Positions 1-8,768 of a DNA stretch of 64,000 nucleotides are shown in pieces. The notes below the pieces were generated by a model. That model was not told the DNA's origin. It saw nothing but the letters and a program-made list of their open reading frames with translations, and ran no database searches. The translations under genes and the position numbers were made by a program. Source of the stretch: an uncultured Pelagibacteraceae bacterium (lineage in GTDB: Bacteria; Pseudomonadota; Alphaproteobacteria; Pelagibacterales; Pelagibacteraceae). Location: assembly GCA_902585415.1 (NCBI GenBank), contig CACIDN010000004.1, positions 1-64,000 on the forward strand, written 5' to 3'. Within the stretch, counting starts at the first letter, position 1. Each line of letters opens with the position of its first letter.

Positions 1-84
1 TTAATTTGTAAGAATCAAACTTGCTCACAAAAATTGAAAAATATTTCTGAAATTAATAATTATTTAAATGATAGATCTATCTAA
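1..84 (+). CDS. C-terminal fragment of a probable DUF255/YyaL thioredoxin-domain protein (partial)
   Basis: A reading frame is open from base 1 to a TAA at 82-84 and encodes 27 residues. It begins inside the gene, so only the carboxy end is visible. The pattern C-K-N-x-T-C followed by a short helix resembles the C-terminus of the large DUF255 (YyaL/spermatogenesis-associated 20) thioredoxin-domain proteins, which commonly end with a CxxxxC-like pair. It overlaps the start of the next gene by 17 bp, as is common in this compact genome. Assignment rests on very few residues and is tentative; that the frame is coding is more likely than the family name. Confidence 0.45.
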   Translation, partial: LICKNQTCSQKLKNISEINNYLNDRSI

Positions 85-928
85 CCAAAAAAAAGGTTCG
101 TTGATGGCTTTTGTGGCTGTGATGTTAATCACCCCTGACTCTTTATTTATAAGATTATCATCAATCGATACTTGGGGTTTAGTTTTTTATAGGGGTATTA
201 TTCCTTTTGGCGTTGTTTTTATGGTTATGATCATAATTTATCAAACTAGATTTTTTAAAATATTATTTTCAAACGGCTACAAAGGGATCGCATATATAGT
301 AACTTTTTCAATAACAAACATAGCTTTTGTTGTTTCAATTCAAAATACAAATGTCGCGAATACTTTAGTGATGATTGCAACGGCACCAATGTTATCTGCA
401 ATTTTGAGTAATATTTTTTTAAAAGAAAATCCTGATAAAAAAACTTGGACAGCTATAATCATTACTTTTGCTTCAGTAATATATATTTTTTACGATTCGA
501 TCAAAATTGGTAACTTCTACGGAGATATACTTGGTTTTATTGCAGCATTAGGATTAGCTATTGGTGCAGTAATAATAAGGTCTGCAAAAAAATTAAACTT
601 GGTTCCGTCTGCAGTTATAGGAAAACTATGTGTAGCATCCTTTGCTTTATTTTTTATCAATGATTACTCGCTTATAGGAAATGATTTAATAATTGTTCCA
701 ATAATGTGTTTAATGTGTGTTGCAATACCATTTGTTTTAGTCACTATCGCCCCAAGATTTATTACTGCTGCAGAAGTAAATCTTTTCTTTTTGCTAGAAA
801 CTATCATTGGTCCAATTTGGGTTTGGTTGATAATAAAAGAACAGCCAACCACTGAAACAATCCTTGGTGGTATAGTTATAATTGTTACAATTGCTGTTCA
901 CTCTTTTTTAAAGTTAAAAAAATCATAA
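68..928 (+). CDS. DMT superfamily (EamA/RhaT-type) transporter
   Basis: A 286-residue, highly hydrophobic protein with about ten predicted transmembrane segments arranged as two EamA repeats. The pattern NTNVANTLVMIATAPMLSA at the end of the first repeat and the EVNLFFLLETIIGPIWVW stretch in the second are typical of the drug/metabolite transporter family. Such carriers usually export amino acids or other metabolites across the inner membrane; substrate cannot be read from sequence. Two further members lie at 4296-5201 and 18258-19121, and their repeat-2 sequences (E-[VL]-x-L-x-x-L-x-E-x-I-x-G-x-x-W-V-W) are alike, so they are paralogues. The start overlaps the preceding reading frame by 17 bp. 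Confidence 0.85.
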   Translation: MIDLSNQKKGSLMAFVAVMLITPDSLFIRLSSIDTWGLVFYRGIIPFGVVFMVMIIIYQTRFFKILFSNGYKGIAYIVTFSITNIAFVVSIQNTNVANTLVMIATAPMLSAILSNIFLKENPDKKTWTAIIITFASVIYIFYDSIKIGNFYGDILGFIAALGLAIGAVIIRSAKKLNLVPSAVIGKLCVASFALFFINDYSLIGNDLIIVPIMCLMCVAIPFVLVTIAPRFITAAEVNLFFLLETIIGPIWVWLIIKEQPTTETILGGIVIIVTIAVHSFLKLKKS

Positions 929-986
929 GTTAGACATAATAATTTCTTGATTTAGTCTAAAATCACAAATAATAAGCAAGCGGCTT

Positions 987-2327
987 ATGAATAAAATTGT
1001 AAAAAATTCTTGGGCATTATTTCTGGGTATGAGTATGATTATGTTGTCATATGGATACCAAAGTTCTCTTCTTGGGGTAAGGGCAGTTGTAGAAAATTTT
1101 AGTTTAGCTTCGACTGGTTTTATGATGTCTGGCTACTTTGTCGGTTATTTTATTGGAGCTAGAACTGCTACAACTGTAATTTCAAGCGTTGGGCATATAA
1201 GAGTTTTTGCTGCTTTTGCATCCATTGCATCCTTATCCATTTTATTACACTCTATTTTTATAAATCCATTCTCATGGTTTTTGTTGAGAGTTGTGACAGG
1301 ATATTCAATGGTTTTAATTTACACAATTGCAGAAAGTTGGTTAAACGATAGAGCAAGTAATAAAAATAGAGGAAAAGTCTTATCAATATATATGATCATT
1401 CTATATGGAAGTATGGGGCTAGGAATGTTTTTACTTAATTTTAGCAAGCCAGAAAATTTCGAACCGTTTATTTTAATATCTGCAATAATGTCTTTGGCAT
1501 TGATACCGATTTTGTTAACTAAAAGAAAAGCGCCAACTTTTAAAAAAATTGCTACAATGTCTATAAAAGATTTATATAATTCATCACCATTAGGTACAGT
1601 AGGCGCTTTGTTATTGGGCACTGTTCATTCTGCAGTTTTTTTATTTTTTGCTGTGTATGCAGCCGAAATGAATTTTACAATTCTTGAAATTTCGATTGTT
1701 ACATTTCTTTTAACAATTTCAGGAGCAGTTGCTCAATATCCTGTGGGTTATATCTCTGACAAATTTGATAGAAGAAAGGTAATTGTTTTCTCAACTTTTG
1801 GTGCAGCGTTTTTTGCATTATTGCTTATTTTTTCTAGTGGCACAATGTATTTACCTGAAGGATTAGGGTCATCAAAAATTTGGTTTTATTTTTTTTTGGT
1901 TTTATTTTCGTTTTGTAGTTTGCCTTTGTTTTCTTTAATTTTGGCACATACAAACGATTATATCACTAAAGATAAATTTGTAGCAGCTGGTGCTAGTCTT
2001 CAATTTGCGTTTGGTTTTGGCGCTATGAGCGGTCCATTCTTGTGTTCAATCTTTATGAATTTAATTGGCAATAACGGTTTTTTTGTATTCATTATTATAT
2101 TTCATTTAATGATTGGATTTTTTGGTGTCCATCGAATGAAAGTAAGACCTTCTTTAGACAATCCAGACTCTCAGTTTATTCCTATGCCTCAAACAATAAC
2201 GCCAGTTGGAATGGAATTAAACCCTTCAGCTGAGCATATAGACGAACCCTACTCTGAAAAAATAGAGAAAATGTTGAAAAGAAAAGGTATTGTTATAAAA
2301 AAAAAAATTAATGAAAATATAGTATAA
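987..2327 (+). CDS. MFS transporter
   Basis: A 446-residue membrane protein with about twelve predicted membrane helices. An intracellular loop with the MFS-like signature G-x-x-S-D-K-F-D-R-R-K-V lies between helices of the second half (around residues 255-270), and R-A-S-N-K-N-R-G-K lies in the first half. The best family-level match from memory is the YcaD/UMF1-like branch of the major facilitator superfamily. The C-terminal 60 residues are hydrophilic, cytoplasmic and unusually long for the family. It follows the DMT gene after 58 bp on the same strand. Substrate and direction of transport are unknown. Confidence 0.85.
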   Translation: MNKIVKNSWALFLGMSMIMLSYGYQSSLLGVRAVVENFSLASTGFMMSGYFVGYFIGARTATTVISSVGHIRVFAAFASIASLSILLHSIFINPFSWFLLRVVTGYSMVLIYTIAESWLNDRASNKNRGKVLSIYMIILYGSMGLGMFLLNFSKPENFEPFILISAIMSLALIPILLTKRKAPTFKKIATMSIKDLYNSSPLGTVGALLLGTVHSAVFLFFAVYAAEMNFTILEISIVTFLLTISGAVAQYPVGYISDKFDRRKVIVFSTFGAAFFALLLIFSSGTMYLPEGLGSSKIWFYFFLVLFSFCSLPLFSLILAHTNDYITKDKFVAAGASLQFAFGFGAMSGPFLCSIFMNLIGNNGFFVFIIIFHLMIGFFGVHRMKVRPSLDNPDSQFIPMPQTITPVGMELNPSAEHIDEPYSEKIEKMLKRKGIVIKKKINENIV

Positions 2328-2439
2328 AAATTAAATTTAAGTAAAAATTAATTTTTCACTTTAAAGTTGCAACAATATTAAACCTAAAAATTATAAAATT
2401 CTTGTTAAAGAACATTTATTTTGCTTTAATAAAACTATT

Positions 2440-3174
2440 ATGAAAAAAAAATCTATTAATAAATTAGATAATGGAGCCATAGCTAAATTGGCCTCTATCA
2501 CCTCGAGTGCAATAACTACATTTAAAGAGAAACAAAAACAAAAGAAAAAAGAGTTAGCTCAAAAACGTAAAAAAGAGGAATTCAGTAAATTAAATCTTGA
2601 GAAAAAAGAAATTAATAAAAAAATAGATCAATTAAAAAAACAAGAAGAGAAAATTTCAATGAAGTTTGAGGAATTAAGATTGAAAGCGAAAGAATTAGAT
2701 TTAAAAGAAGTAGATCTATTAACTAAGCAAGAACAATTAAAAAATAGAGAGAATAATTTAATAGATAAAGAGAACAATATTAAACTTAATCGTGTTGAAA
2801 TCAAAAAAATTGAAAAAAATTTGCAATTGAGACATGAAGAACAAAAAAGAAAAGATATTGACTTGAAAGTTAGAGAAGACGAACAAAAACACAAAGAATT
2901 AAGAGACCTGAGGAAAAAAAGACGAGAACAAAAGCAATTAGAGCAAAAAATTACTGATCAAAAAATGCTAGAGGAACAGAAACTCAAGGAATGGGAGGAT
3001 AAATTTGATAGAGAGCAAAAAATTAAAGAAGAGCTAGAGAGGTTAAAAGAGGAAAAACTTAAACAGCTAGAATTGCAACAAAGAGGACTTAGAGAGCAAG
3101 ATTATCAAAAATTAAGTGATGAAATTTCAACTCAACTGAAAGATTTAGATATAAAAAATACTACAAAAAATTAA
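2440..3174 (+). CDS. lysine/glutamate-rich coiled-coil protein of unknown function
   Basis: A 244-residue protein that is almost entirely charged (K, E, Q, R, D) with leucine and isoleucine in heptad-like positions from about residue 30 to 230, predicting one long alpha-helical coiled coil. It has no signal peptide or membrane segment. I do not recognise a family; low-complexity coiled coils of this kind can act as scaffolds, cytoskeletal or chromosome-associated proteins, but nothing in the sequence decides among these. Its 3' end overlaps the convergently transcribed amidinotransferase gene by 4 bp. The 111-bp AT-rich gap upstream suggests its own promoter. Confidence 0.7.
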   Translation: MKKKSINKLDNGAIAKLASITSSAITTFKEKQKQKKKELAQKRKKEEFSKLNLEKKEINKKIDQLKKQEEKISMKFEELRLKAKELDLKEVDLLTKQEQLKNRENNLIDKENNIKLNRVEIKKIEKNLQLRHEEQKRKDIDLKVREDEQKHKELRDLRKKRREQKQLEQKITDQKMLEEQKLKEWEDKFDREQKIKEELERLKEEKLKQLELQQRGLREQDYQKLSDEISTQLKDLDIKNTTKN

Positions 3175-4289
3175 AATTGCTGATTAGGAAAATAATCTTT
3201 AAACTCCCCCTCTCGATAAATATCAGCAGTGCAACAATGTAATCCTCCTCCAAATGCATATGCATCTCTTAATTCTATAGGAATTACTTCCATCCCTAGT
3301 TTATCTAATTGTTCTGCCTGATAAATTTCACTTTTTTCTACACAAACAGTTTTTGGATCTAATACAAGAACATTCATAGATAACCAAACAGAGGAGTAGC
3401 ATAGAGGTGGTGGAGTATTATGAGCTGGTTGAGCAGAGTCTAAAATTTTCCATCCATTCTTTTCAAACAGTTTTCTTTGATCTTTTGGAAGTTTTCTTTG
3501 AGGATTGTTTATAATTAATCCCTCTCTTATAGGGGTAAAAGTTGCATCAATGTGTATCGGGTATGCGTCCCCTGGAAAATTGACAGTATGTACTCTGTGA
3601 TTTTTAAAATGTCTTCTTAGCCAATCAATACCTTTTAGGTTTGTTGTAAAACCATGTTGCACTACTAAATCTTTTCCAAATCTTAATATGTCAGCTGCAT
3701 CAAATAATGGTTCCTCTTCTGTAGTGACAAAAAATTTTTTTTCTGCCCATTCTAATCTTTTTTTATTTCCTATTTTTTCAGACAAATAGTCTTTTCTATA
3801 ATCAAGATCTGTAAGTCTCGGTTTTGGTGCAGTTTCATGTTTCATATTATTATCCTCATTAAAATATTTTTGTAAAAGTGGTCTATAATTTAAATATTCA
3901 AACCACCTACATCTGTAACTCATAGTAGCTTCAAGTATTTCATTTCCAACTGTTAATAAAACATCTCTTGCTGGCATACAACCAAACATGCTTTCAACTT
4001 CCCAGTCAGGTGTAGAAATTTTTTGATTGTGATTTAAAGGTATGGGTCTATCAACTTTAATTCCTCTTTTTTTTAAAATTTCAGAAAAATCATTTAACAA
4101 TTGATTAGCTTTATCTACTGTATCTTTTAATCTGGGTCCATGAGTTCCTTTCATGCCTGAATCTTCTGGTACTTTTGCATCTAATGCAGGCTCAGGTGCG
4201 GGGATACAGCATCCATCAGCTTTGCCAACAATAACATGTTTTAAGGGATCCCACTCATTCCAGCTATTTACGATAGTTTTGTTTGACAT
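3171..4289 (-). CDS. glycine amidinotransferase (AGAT) family protein
   Basis: A 372-residue protein matching the arginine:glycine (or inosamine-phosphate) amidinotransferase family, which transfers an amidino group from arginine to an acceptor amine, giving guanidinoacetate when glycine is the acceptor. Hallmarks visible: the FDAAD block at residues 196-200, the HIDAT block with His246 and Asp248, and GGGLHCC with the catalytic Cys at 352, matching the human enzyme's HC407 motif. Length is typical of the core domain. It lies 6 bp downstream of a DMT transporter, suggesting a two-gene operon for making and moving a guanidino compound; this is inference. Acceptor specificity cannot be resolved from sequence alone. 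Confidence 0.85.
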   Translation of the reverse strand: MSNKTIVNSWNEWDPLKHVIVGKADGCCIPAPEPALDAKVPEDSGMKGTHGPRLKDTVDKANQLLNDFSEILKKRGIKVDRPIPLNHNQKISTPDWEVESMFGCMPARDVLLTVGNEILEATMSYRCRWFEYLNYRPLLQKYFNEDNNMKHETAPKPRLTDLDYRKDYLSEKIGNKKRLEWAEKKFFVTTEEEPLFDAADILRFGKDLVVQHGFTTNLKGIDWLRRHFKNHRVHTVNFPGDAYPIHIDATFTPIREGLIINNPQRKLPKDQRKLFEKNGWKILDSAQPAHNTPPPLCYSSVWLSMNVLVLDPKTVCVEKSEIYQAEQLDKLGMEVIPIELRDAYAFGGGLHCCTADIYREGEFKDYFPNQQF

Positions 4290-4295
4290 TCTGAT

Positions 4296-5201
4296 TTAAT
4301 TTAAAGCAATAAATCTTCTATTATTTTTAATTATTAAACTATAATAAATTATTGCAATAAAAATTAAGAAACCGCCTATAATAGTATTATTAGATGGAAT
4401 TTCGTTTATTCCTAGAAGTGGCAGCCATACCCAAAAAATACCACCTATAACTTCAGTTAATGAAAGAAGAGTTAATTCAGCAGCTTGAATAGATTTTGAT
4501 CCAATAGAATATAAAATTAGGCCGATGCAAACTAAAGTTCCATGTACAGAAAAAAGTCCTTGGTTTCTACTAGATGATAATAGATTAGTATCTGTCTCTA
4601 CTAATATAACTATCGATACAATTGCACATAATAAGCCAGCAATCGCAACAGTTGTGAATTTTGGCGTATCCCTTCTCCATCTTAAAGATACAGAAAACAC
4701 CGAGAAACCAAGTGCCGAGGCAAGTCCAAAAAATAAACCAAATAATGTGCCTGACGAAAAATTGCCAATTGCTATGACAATAATTCCTAATGATGCCAAT
4801 ATGATTGCAACCCATACATTAAAGGAAATTTTTTCGTGTAAGAACAAAAAGCCTAAAAAGGCAGTCATAAATGGCATTGCTGCAAGACATAATAAAGTAA
4901 CCGCTGCTGATGTGTTAGTAATTGACCAAATAAAACTTATCATTGCTATACCTAAGCCTGTACCACCTAACAATCCAGACCAACCTATTTTTTTATAGTT
5001 TTTATAAAAATCAATTCCTTCCTCAAAAAAAAGATAAATATTTAACAATAAAAAAATGGTAACTCCTCTTCCTAATAAATATTGCCAAGGCACTAATTCT
5101 GGTTGATCAATATATCTTACGACCAGAGGTCCAAAAGACCAAAGAATTCCAGCAAATAAAACCACTGGTATGGCTATTTTTTCGTTTTTTAATTCTAGCA
5201 T
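4296..5201 (-). CDS. DMT superfamily (EamA) transporter
   Basis: A 301-residue inner-membrane carrier with ten predicted helices in two EamA repeats, ending in a short basic tail. Repeat-1 carries NTSAAVTLLCLAAMPFMTA and repeat-2 carries ELTLLSLTEVIGGIFWVW, the same pattern as the gene at 68-928. It is the upstream partner of the amidinotransferase (6-bp gap, same strand), so it may move arginine, glycine or the guanidino product; this is inference from context. A 132-bp divergent gap separates it from the SufU-like gene on the opposite strand and should hold both promoters. Confidence 0.85.
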   Translation of the reverse strand: MLELKNEKIAIPVVLFAGILWSFGPLVVRYIDQPELVPWQYLLGRGVTIFLLLNIYLFFEEGIDFYKNYKKIGWSGLLGGTGLGIAMISFIWSITNTSAAVTLLCLAAMPFMTAFLGFLFLHEKISFNVWVAIILASLGIIVIAIGNFSSGTLFGLFFGLASALGFSVFSVSLRWRRDTPKFTTVAIAGLLCAIVSIVILVETDTNLLSSSRNQGLFSVHGTLVCIGLILYSIGSKSIQAAELTLLSLTEVIGGIFWVWLPLLGINEIPSNNTIIGGFLIFIAIIYYSLIIKNNRRFIALN

Positions 5202-5345
5202 GTCAGATTCTTAATATTAAATAATATTTTAAACAACTAATTTTTAATAGTATTTTTCGAAATCTTAGTCATTTTGGGTTAATTTAATTAACTTTTTTAT
5301 TAAAATAGTCTATTCATAATTTAATAGTAAAAATTGAAACATCCA

Positions 5346-5759
5346 ATGGATCTACAAATTATAAAAATAGCTTCGGAGAATAAAAACCAAAAAACACTTA
5401 AAAAATATACTCATGAGATTAAAAACAAGAATACAATTTGTGGAGATGAAATAACTATAAAAATTTTGATTAAAAACAAAATAATTAAAGAAATTGGTTA
5501 CGAATGCAAATCTTGTGTATTTTGCCAGGCATCTATAAACTTATTATGTAAAAAAATAAGCAAAATGGACACTGTTAACGCACTTAATTTGTGTGATAAT
5601 GTAATTAATTTTTATACTTCAAAAGAAAAAAAAATAAGTAAAAAAATATTTTTTTTAAAAAAAATTTTGACAAAAGATAATTTTTCAAGAAAAGAATGTT
5701 TGTTATTGCCTTTTGAAACTTTAAGAAAAGGTTTAAGGTCTAAAAATGGAAAAAATTAA
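5346..5759 (+). CDS. SufU/IscU-like iron-sulfur cluster scaffold (NifU N-terminal domain)
   Basis: The protein is 137 residues from the ATG at 5346; a TTG four codons upstream at 5334 would give 141. I prefer the ATG because the sequence then begins MDLQIIKIA, as expected for this family. Three conserved cysteines are recognisable: CGDE, a C-x-x-C-x-x-C cluster replacing the usual second cysteine, and ECLLLPFETL near the C-terminus, corresponding to the KC-x-L-x-W block. These ligands hold a nascent Fe-S cluster. The second site carries three cysteines, more than the typical single one. It overlaps the following HPP gene by 14 bp, so the two are translationally coupled. Confidence 0.7.
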   Translation: MDLQIIKIASENKNQKTLKKYTHEIKNKNTICGDEITIKILIKNKIIKEIGYECKSCVFCQASINLLCKKISKMDTVNALNLCDNVINFYTSKEKKISKKIFFLKKILTKDNFSRKECLLLPFETLRKGLRSKNGKN

Positions 5760-6219
5760 ATTATCATTTTTTGCCGGAATATTTTCTTTTTTTACAATAG
5801 GTATTTTGTCAGTCATAACTTACAAAACTGATTATGGGATTTTTTTGATAGCATCATTTGGTTCAACAATGGTCATACTTTATGGTTACCCAGATAGTCC
5901 CTTTGCTCAACCTAAAAATATTTTTTTTGGACATTTTTTAACATCATTTGTAGGAGTAATTTTTGTTTCTTTTATCCAGCTACCAATATTTTTAGTTTTA
6001 CCTTTAGCAATAGGATTTGGTGTAGGGCTAATGATACTTTTAGATGTCCCTCATCCGCCTGCAGGTGGAAATCCTATTATAGTAATCCTTGGATCGGTTT
6101 CTTTTGATTATCTTATAACCCCCATTATGCTCGGCTCAATCATCATCATTGTCTTTGGAATAATTTTAAACAAATTTATTCTTAAGAGAAAGTATCCAAA
6201 AAATAATTTATTTGCTTGA
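5746..6219 (+). CDS. HPP family integral membrane protein
   Basis: A 157-residue protein with about four transmembrane helices and the family-defining HPP motif within LDVPHPPAGGNP (around residues 100-112). HPP proteins are small inner-membrane proteins; plant and cyanobacterial members have been linked to nitrite transport into plastids or cells, but most bacterial ones are uncharacterised. Only the membrane domain is present, without the CBS domains found in longer relatives. The start codon lies inside the end of the SufU-like gene (14-bp overlap). It is followed by a 66-bp gap holding the formate dehydrogenase ribosome-binding site. Confidence 0.8.
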   Translation: MEKIKLSFFAGIFSFFTIGILSVITYKTDYGIFLIASFGSTMVILYGYPDSPFAQPKNIFFGHFLTSFVGVIFVSFIQLPIFLVLPLAIGFGVGLMILLDVPHPPAGGNPIIVILGSVSFDYLITPIMLGSIIIIVFGIILNKFILKRKYPKNNLFA

Positions 6220-6285
6220 GTATCCTTTTTCGTGATAGACTAACTTTTTAAAAAGATGTCTTTATAAAAGTTTAAGGAGTAAAAA

Positions 6286-7485
6286 ATGAAAATATTATGC
6301 GTATTATATGACGACCCAAAAGGAGGAATGCCGAAGTCTTATCCTTTATCAAATTTACCAAAATTAGAAAAATATCCTGATGGTATGAGTTTACCTACTC
6401 CAAAAGGTAGAGATTTTACTCCTGGACAATTACTAGGATGTGTTTCAGGTGAATTAGGACTTAGAAAATTTTTAGAGAGCAATGGTCATGAATTCATTGT
6501 TACAAATAGCAAAGATGGTGATGGATGTGAAGCAGACAAACATATAGTCGATGCGGATATAGTGATCTCACAGCCGTTTTTTCCTTATTACTTAACTGCA
6601 GAGAGAATTAAAAAAGCAAAAAATTTAAAGATGGCAATTACAGCAGGTATAGGATCAGACCATGTTGATTTACAAGCCGCTATGGATAACAAAATTGATG
6701 TAGTTGAAGTTACTTTTTGTAATTCAAGATCTGTGGCAGAGCACATAGTAATGATGATTGTTTCAATGGTTAGAGATTATCATAACCAGCATAGAATAGT
6801 TAACGAGGGTGGATGGAATATAGCTGACGCAGTCCACAGAAGTTATGATGTCGAAGGGATGCATATAGGAACAGTAGCAGCAGGAAGAATTGGACTAGAT
6901 GCACTTAGAAAAATGAAGCCATTTGACGTCCATTTGCACTATTTTGATAGACACAAACTACCAGACAGTGTTGAAAAAGAATTAAATTTAACATTTCATG
7001 ACTCAGTTGAGTCGATGGTTAAAGTTTGTGATGTAGTTACAATTAATTGTCCACTACACCCTGAAACTGAAAATCTTTTTAATAAAGACCTGATCAGCAA
7101 AATGAAAAAGGGTGCGTATATTGTTAATACTGCAAGAGGTAAAATTTGTAATAAAGATGATATTGCAGATGCTTTAAAATCAGGCCAACTAAGTGGTTAT
7201 GCAGGTGATGTATGGTTTCCACAACCAGCTCCAAATGATCACGTTTGGAGAAGTATGCCTAGTCATGGAATGACTCCACATACATCTGGGACATCTCTAT
7301 CAGCTCAAGCAAGATACGCAGATGGTGTAAGGGAAATTCTAGAGTGTTTTTTTGATAAAGAACAAATAAGAGATCAATATTTAATTGTAAAAGATGGTCA
7401 ATTAGCTGGTATGGGTGCTCACTCATATAGCAAGGGTTCGGCAACAAGTGGTTCAGAGGAGGCTGCTAAATACAAGAAAAAATAA
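6286..7485 (+). CDS. fdh: NAD-dependent formate dehydrogenase
   Basis: A 399-residue soluble D-2-hydroxyacid-dehydrogenase-fold enzyme that oxidises formate to CO2 and reduces NAD. It aligns almost without gaps to the Pseudomonas sp. 101 enzyme, so key residues sit at the same numbers: Asn146, the A-A-G-R-I-G cofactor loop at 198-203, Asp221 that selects NAD over NADP, Arg284 in ARGK, and His332 in TPHTSGTSLSAQARYADG. A good Shine-Dalgarno (AAGGAG, 7 bases from the ATG) supports the start. The enzyme would give energy from C1 compounds, in keeping with the glycine cleavage system in this window. It is followed within 2 bp by a small TTG-started ORF. Confidence 0.95.
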   Translation: MKILCVLYDDPKGGMPKSYPLSNLPKLEKYPDGMSLPTPKGRDFTPGQLLGCVSGELGLRKFLESNGHEFIVTNSKDGDGCEADKHIVDADIVISQPFFPYYLTAERIKKAKNLKMAITAGIGSDHVDLQAAMDNKIDVVEVTFCNSRSVAEHIVMMIVSMVRDYHNQHRIVNEGGWNIADAVHRSYDVEGMHIGTVAAGRIGLDALRKMKPFDVHLHYFDRHKLPDSVEKELNLTFHDSVESMVKVCDVVTINCPLHPETENLFNKDLISKMKKGAYIVNTARGKICNKDDIADALKSGQLSGYAGDVWFPQPAPNDHVWRSMPSHGMTPHTSGTSLSAQARYADGVREILECFFDKEQIRDQYLIVKDGQLAGMGAHSYSKGSATSGSEEAAKYKKK

Positions 7486-7487
7486 AT

Positions 7488-7661
7488 TTGAAAATAAAAA
7501 AATTTTTAAAACCTTTTATTTTAACTTATTTATTTTTAAGCGTTGCTATAAGTTTTTATCCAACGTTTGATTTCTACACTTTCAAAGGTCAAATAATTAT
7601 TTTGTCGGTATCATTGTTTAATGGGGTACTAGGATTATTTGTAAGAAAAATTGGAGAATAG
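7488..7661 (+). CDS. small membrane protein, 57 residues (TTG start)
   Basis: A short frame begins with TTG two bases after the formate dehydrogenase stop and ends in TAG at 7659-7661, two bases before the convergent flavoprotein gene. It exactly fills what would otherwise be a 178-bp gap. The product starts with lysines (x-K-I-K-K-F-L-K) followed by two hydrophobic segments separated by the turn YPTFDFYTFKGQ, and ends in a basic R-K-I-G-E. This looks like a two-helix membrane hairpin. I recognise no family. The perfect fit between neighbours and the membrane-like composition favour a real gene; the rare start codon and lack of a Shine-Dalgarno count against it. Confidence 0.5.
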   Translation: MKIKKFLKPFILTYLFLSVAISFYPTFDFYTFKGQIIILSVSLFNGVLGLFVRKIGE

Positions 7662-7663
7662 CT

Positions 7664-8767
7664 TTACAAAACGTATGGCTCTACTCTTTCCTCCTGTTTT
7701 AAAACTCTTTCAACAGAGAAACAACCTAGATCAATTGTTTGATACGAGCCTGTTGTAATCAATTCTGTTAAGGCTCTTCCAATACCAGGCGCTTGCATTA
7801 AGCCTCTTCCAGTAAATCCAGATGCCATAAATACATTTTTATATCCTGGGTGTTTTCCGACTACTGCATTATTATCCAGTTTATTACAGTCGTAATAACC
7901 AGCCCAAGCACCAGTCATTTTAATTTCCTCAAAAACTGAAACTCTTTTCGCTAAGCCTGGCCAAACCAATTCTTCAAAATCATTCCATGCTGGCTCTAAG
8001 TCTTCCGCATCCCATACAGGTTTTGGTGATCCGGCTAAATATTCTTTTCCTTCAGGTCTCCAATAAACACCTGTTGTTAAATCACCAGTCAATGGCATTT
8101 CAGGTATATGTTTTGGACATTTAAATCTAAAAACAGTATGCTTTTGAGGAAAAACCGGAATATCATTTAAAAGTTCATTAGTCCAGCAACCTGCTGCAGA
8201 TACTATTGTATTTGCTTTAATTTCTTTTAAACTTTTAATATCCCCCTTTATAAATTCTACGCCTAATTCAATGGCTTTATTTTTCAAGGCATTATGAAAT
8301 AAGTATGGGTCTATCCAACCTTCAATTTTTGAGTCAGAGTAAGTAGCAGTTTCTAAGCCCTCCTCACTTATATATGGAAATATTCGTTTTAGTTCAGAAG
8401 CTTTAATATTTTTCGTACCAGCATCACAAGCTTTATGATTTTCTAAAGCTCGATATTGTTCCTGGGCATGTTCTGGTCCAAAAAGTAAAAGGTAGCCATT
8501 TGGAACCATACTGACTGTAGGGTTTGGGTTATTTTTAGTTTTTAGATCATTAGGAACATTTAACAAAAATTCTCTCGAAAATTTACCTAACATGATGTTC
8601 TCTTTTTGAAAAAATTGTCTTCTAAAACCACCTAAAGATAACGGGAATGAGGCTTTTTTGTAGGTTGGGTCTTTTTCAATTACTTTTACCTTTCTACCTG
8701 CCTTTGATAGAAAATAAGCTGTAGATGTTCCAATTATTCCACCGCCAACTATTACAATGTCATCCAT
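7664..8767 (-). CDS. FAD-dependent oxidoreductase (DAO family, sarcosine/D-amino-acid oxidase type)
   Basis: A 367-residue flavoprotein with the N-terminal Rossmann dinucleotide motif GGGIIG at residues 8-13, and the C-terminal FAD-binding block N-V-F-M-A-S-G-F-T-G-R-G typical of the DAO family (sarcosine oxidase, glycine oxidase, D-amino acid dehydrogenase, soxB-like). These enzymes oxidise secondary or primary amines of amino acids. Substrate is not predictable; a role in degrading N-methylated glycines would fit the glycine cleavage genes nearby, but this is inference. It starts 1 bp after the stop of the TspO gene on the same strand, so the two are likely co-transcribed. Confidence 0.8.
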   Translation of the reverse strand: MDDIVIVGGGIIGTSTAYFLSKAGRKVKVIEKDPTYKKASFPLSLGGFRRQFFQKENIMLGKFSREFLLNVPNDLKTKNNPNPTVSMVPNGYLLLFGPEHAQEQYRALENHKACDAGTKNIKASELKRIFPYISEEGLETATYSDSKIEGWIDPYLFHNALKNKAIELGVEFIKGDIKSLKEIKANTIVSAAGCWTNELLNDIPVFPQKHTVFRFKCPKHIPEMPLTGDLTTGVYWRPEGKEYLAGSPKPVWDAEDLEPAWNDFEELVWPGLAKRVSVFEEIKMTGAWAGYYDCNKLDNNAVVGKHPGYKNVFMASGFTGRGLMQAPGIGRALTELITTGSYQTIDLGCFSVERVLKQEERVEPYVL

Positions 8768-8768
8768 A

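Noticed and set aside
4525-4998. Plus-strand frame of 157 codons opposite the DMT transporter at 4296-5201
   Set aside because: The minus-strand frame has clear transmembrane repeats and family motifs; this frame has none.
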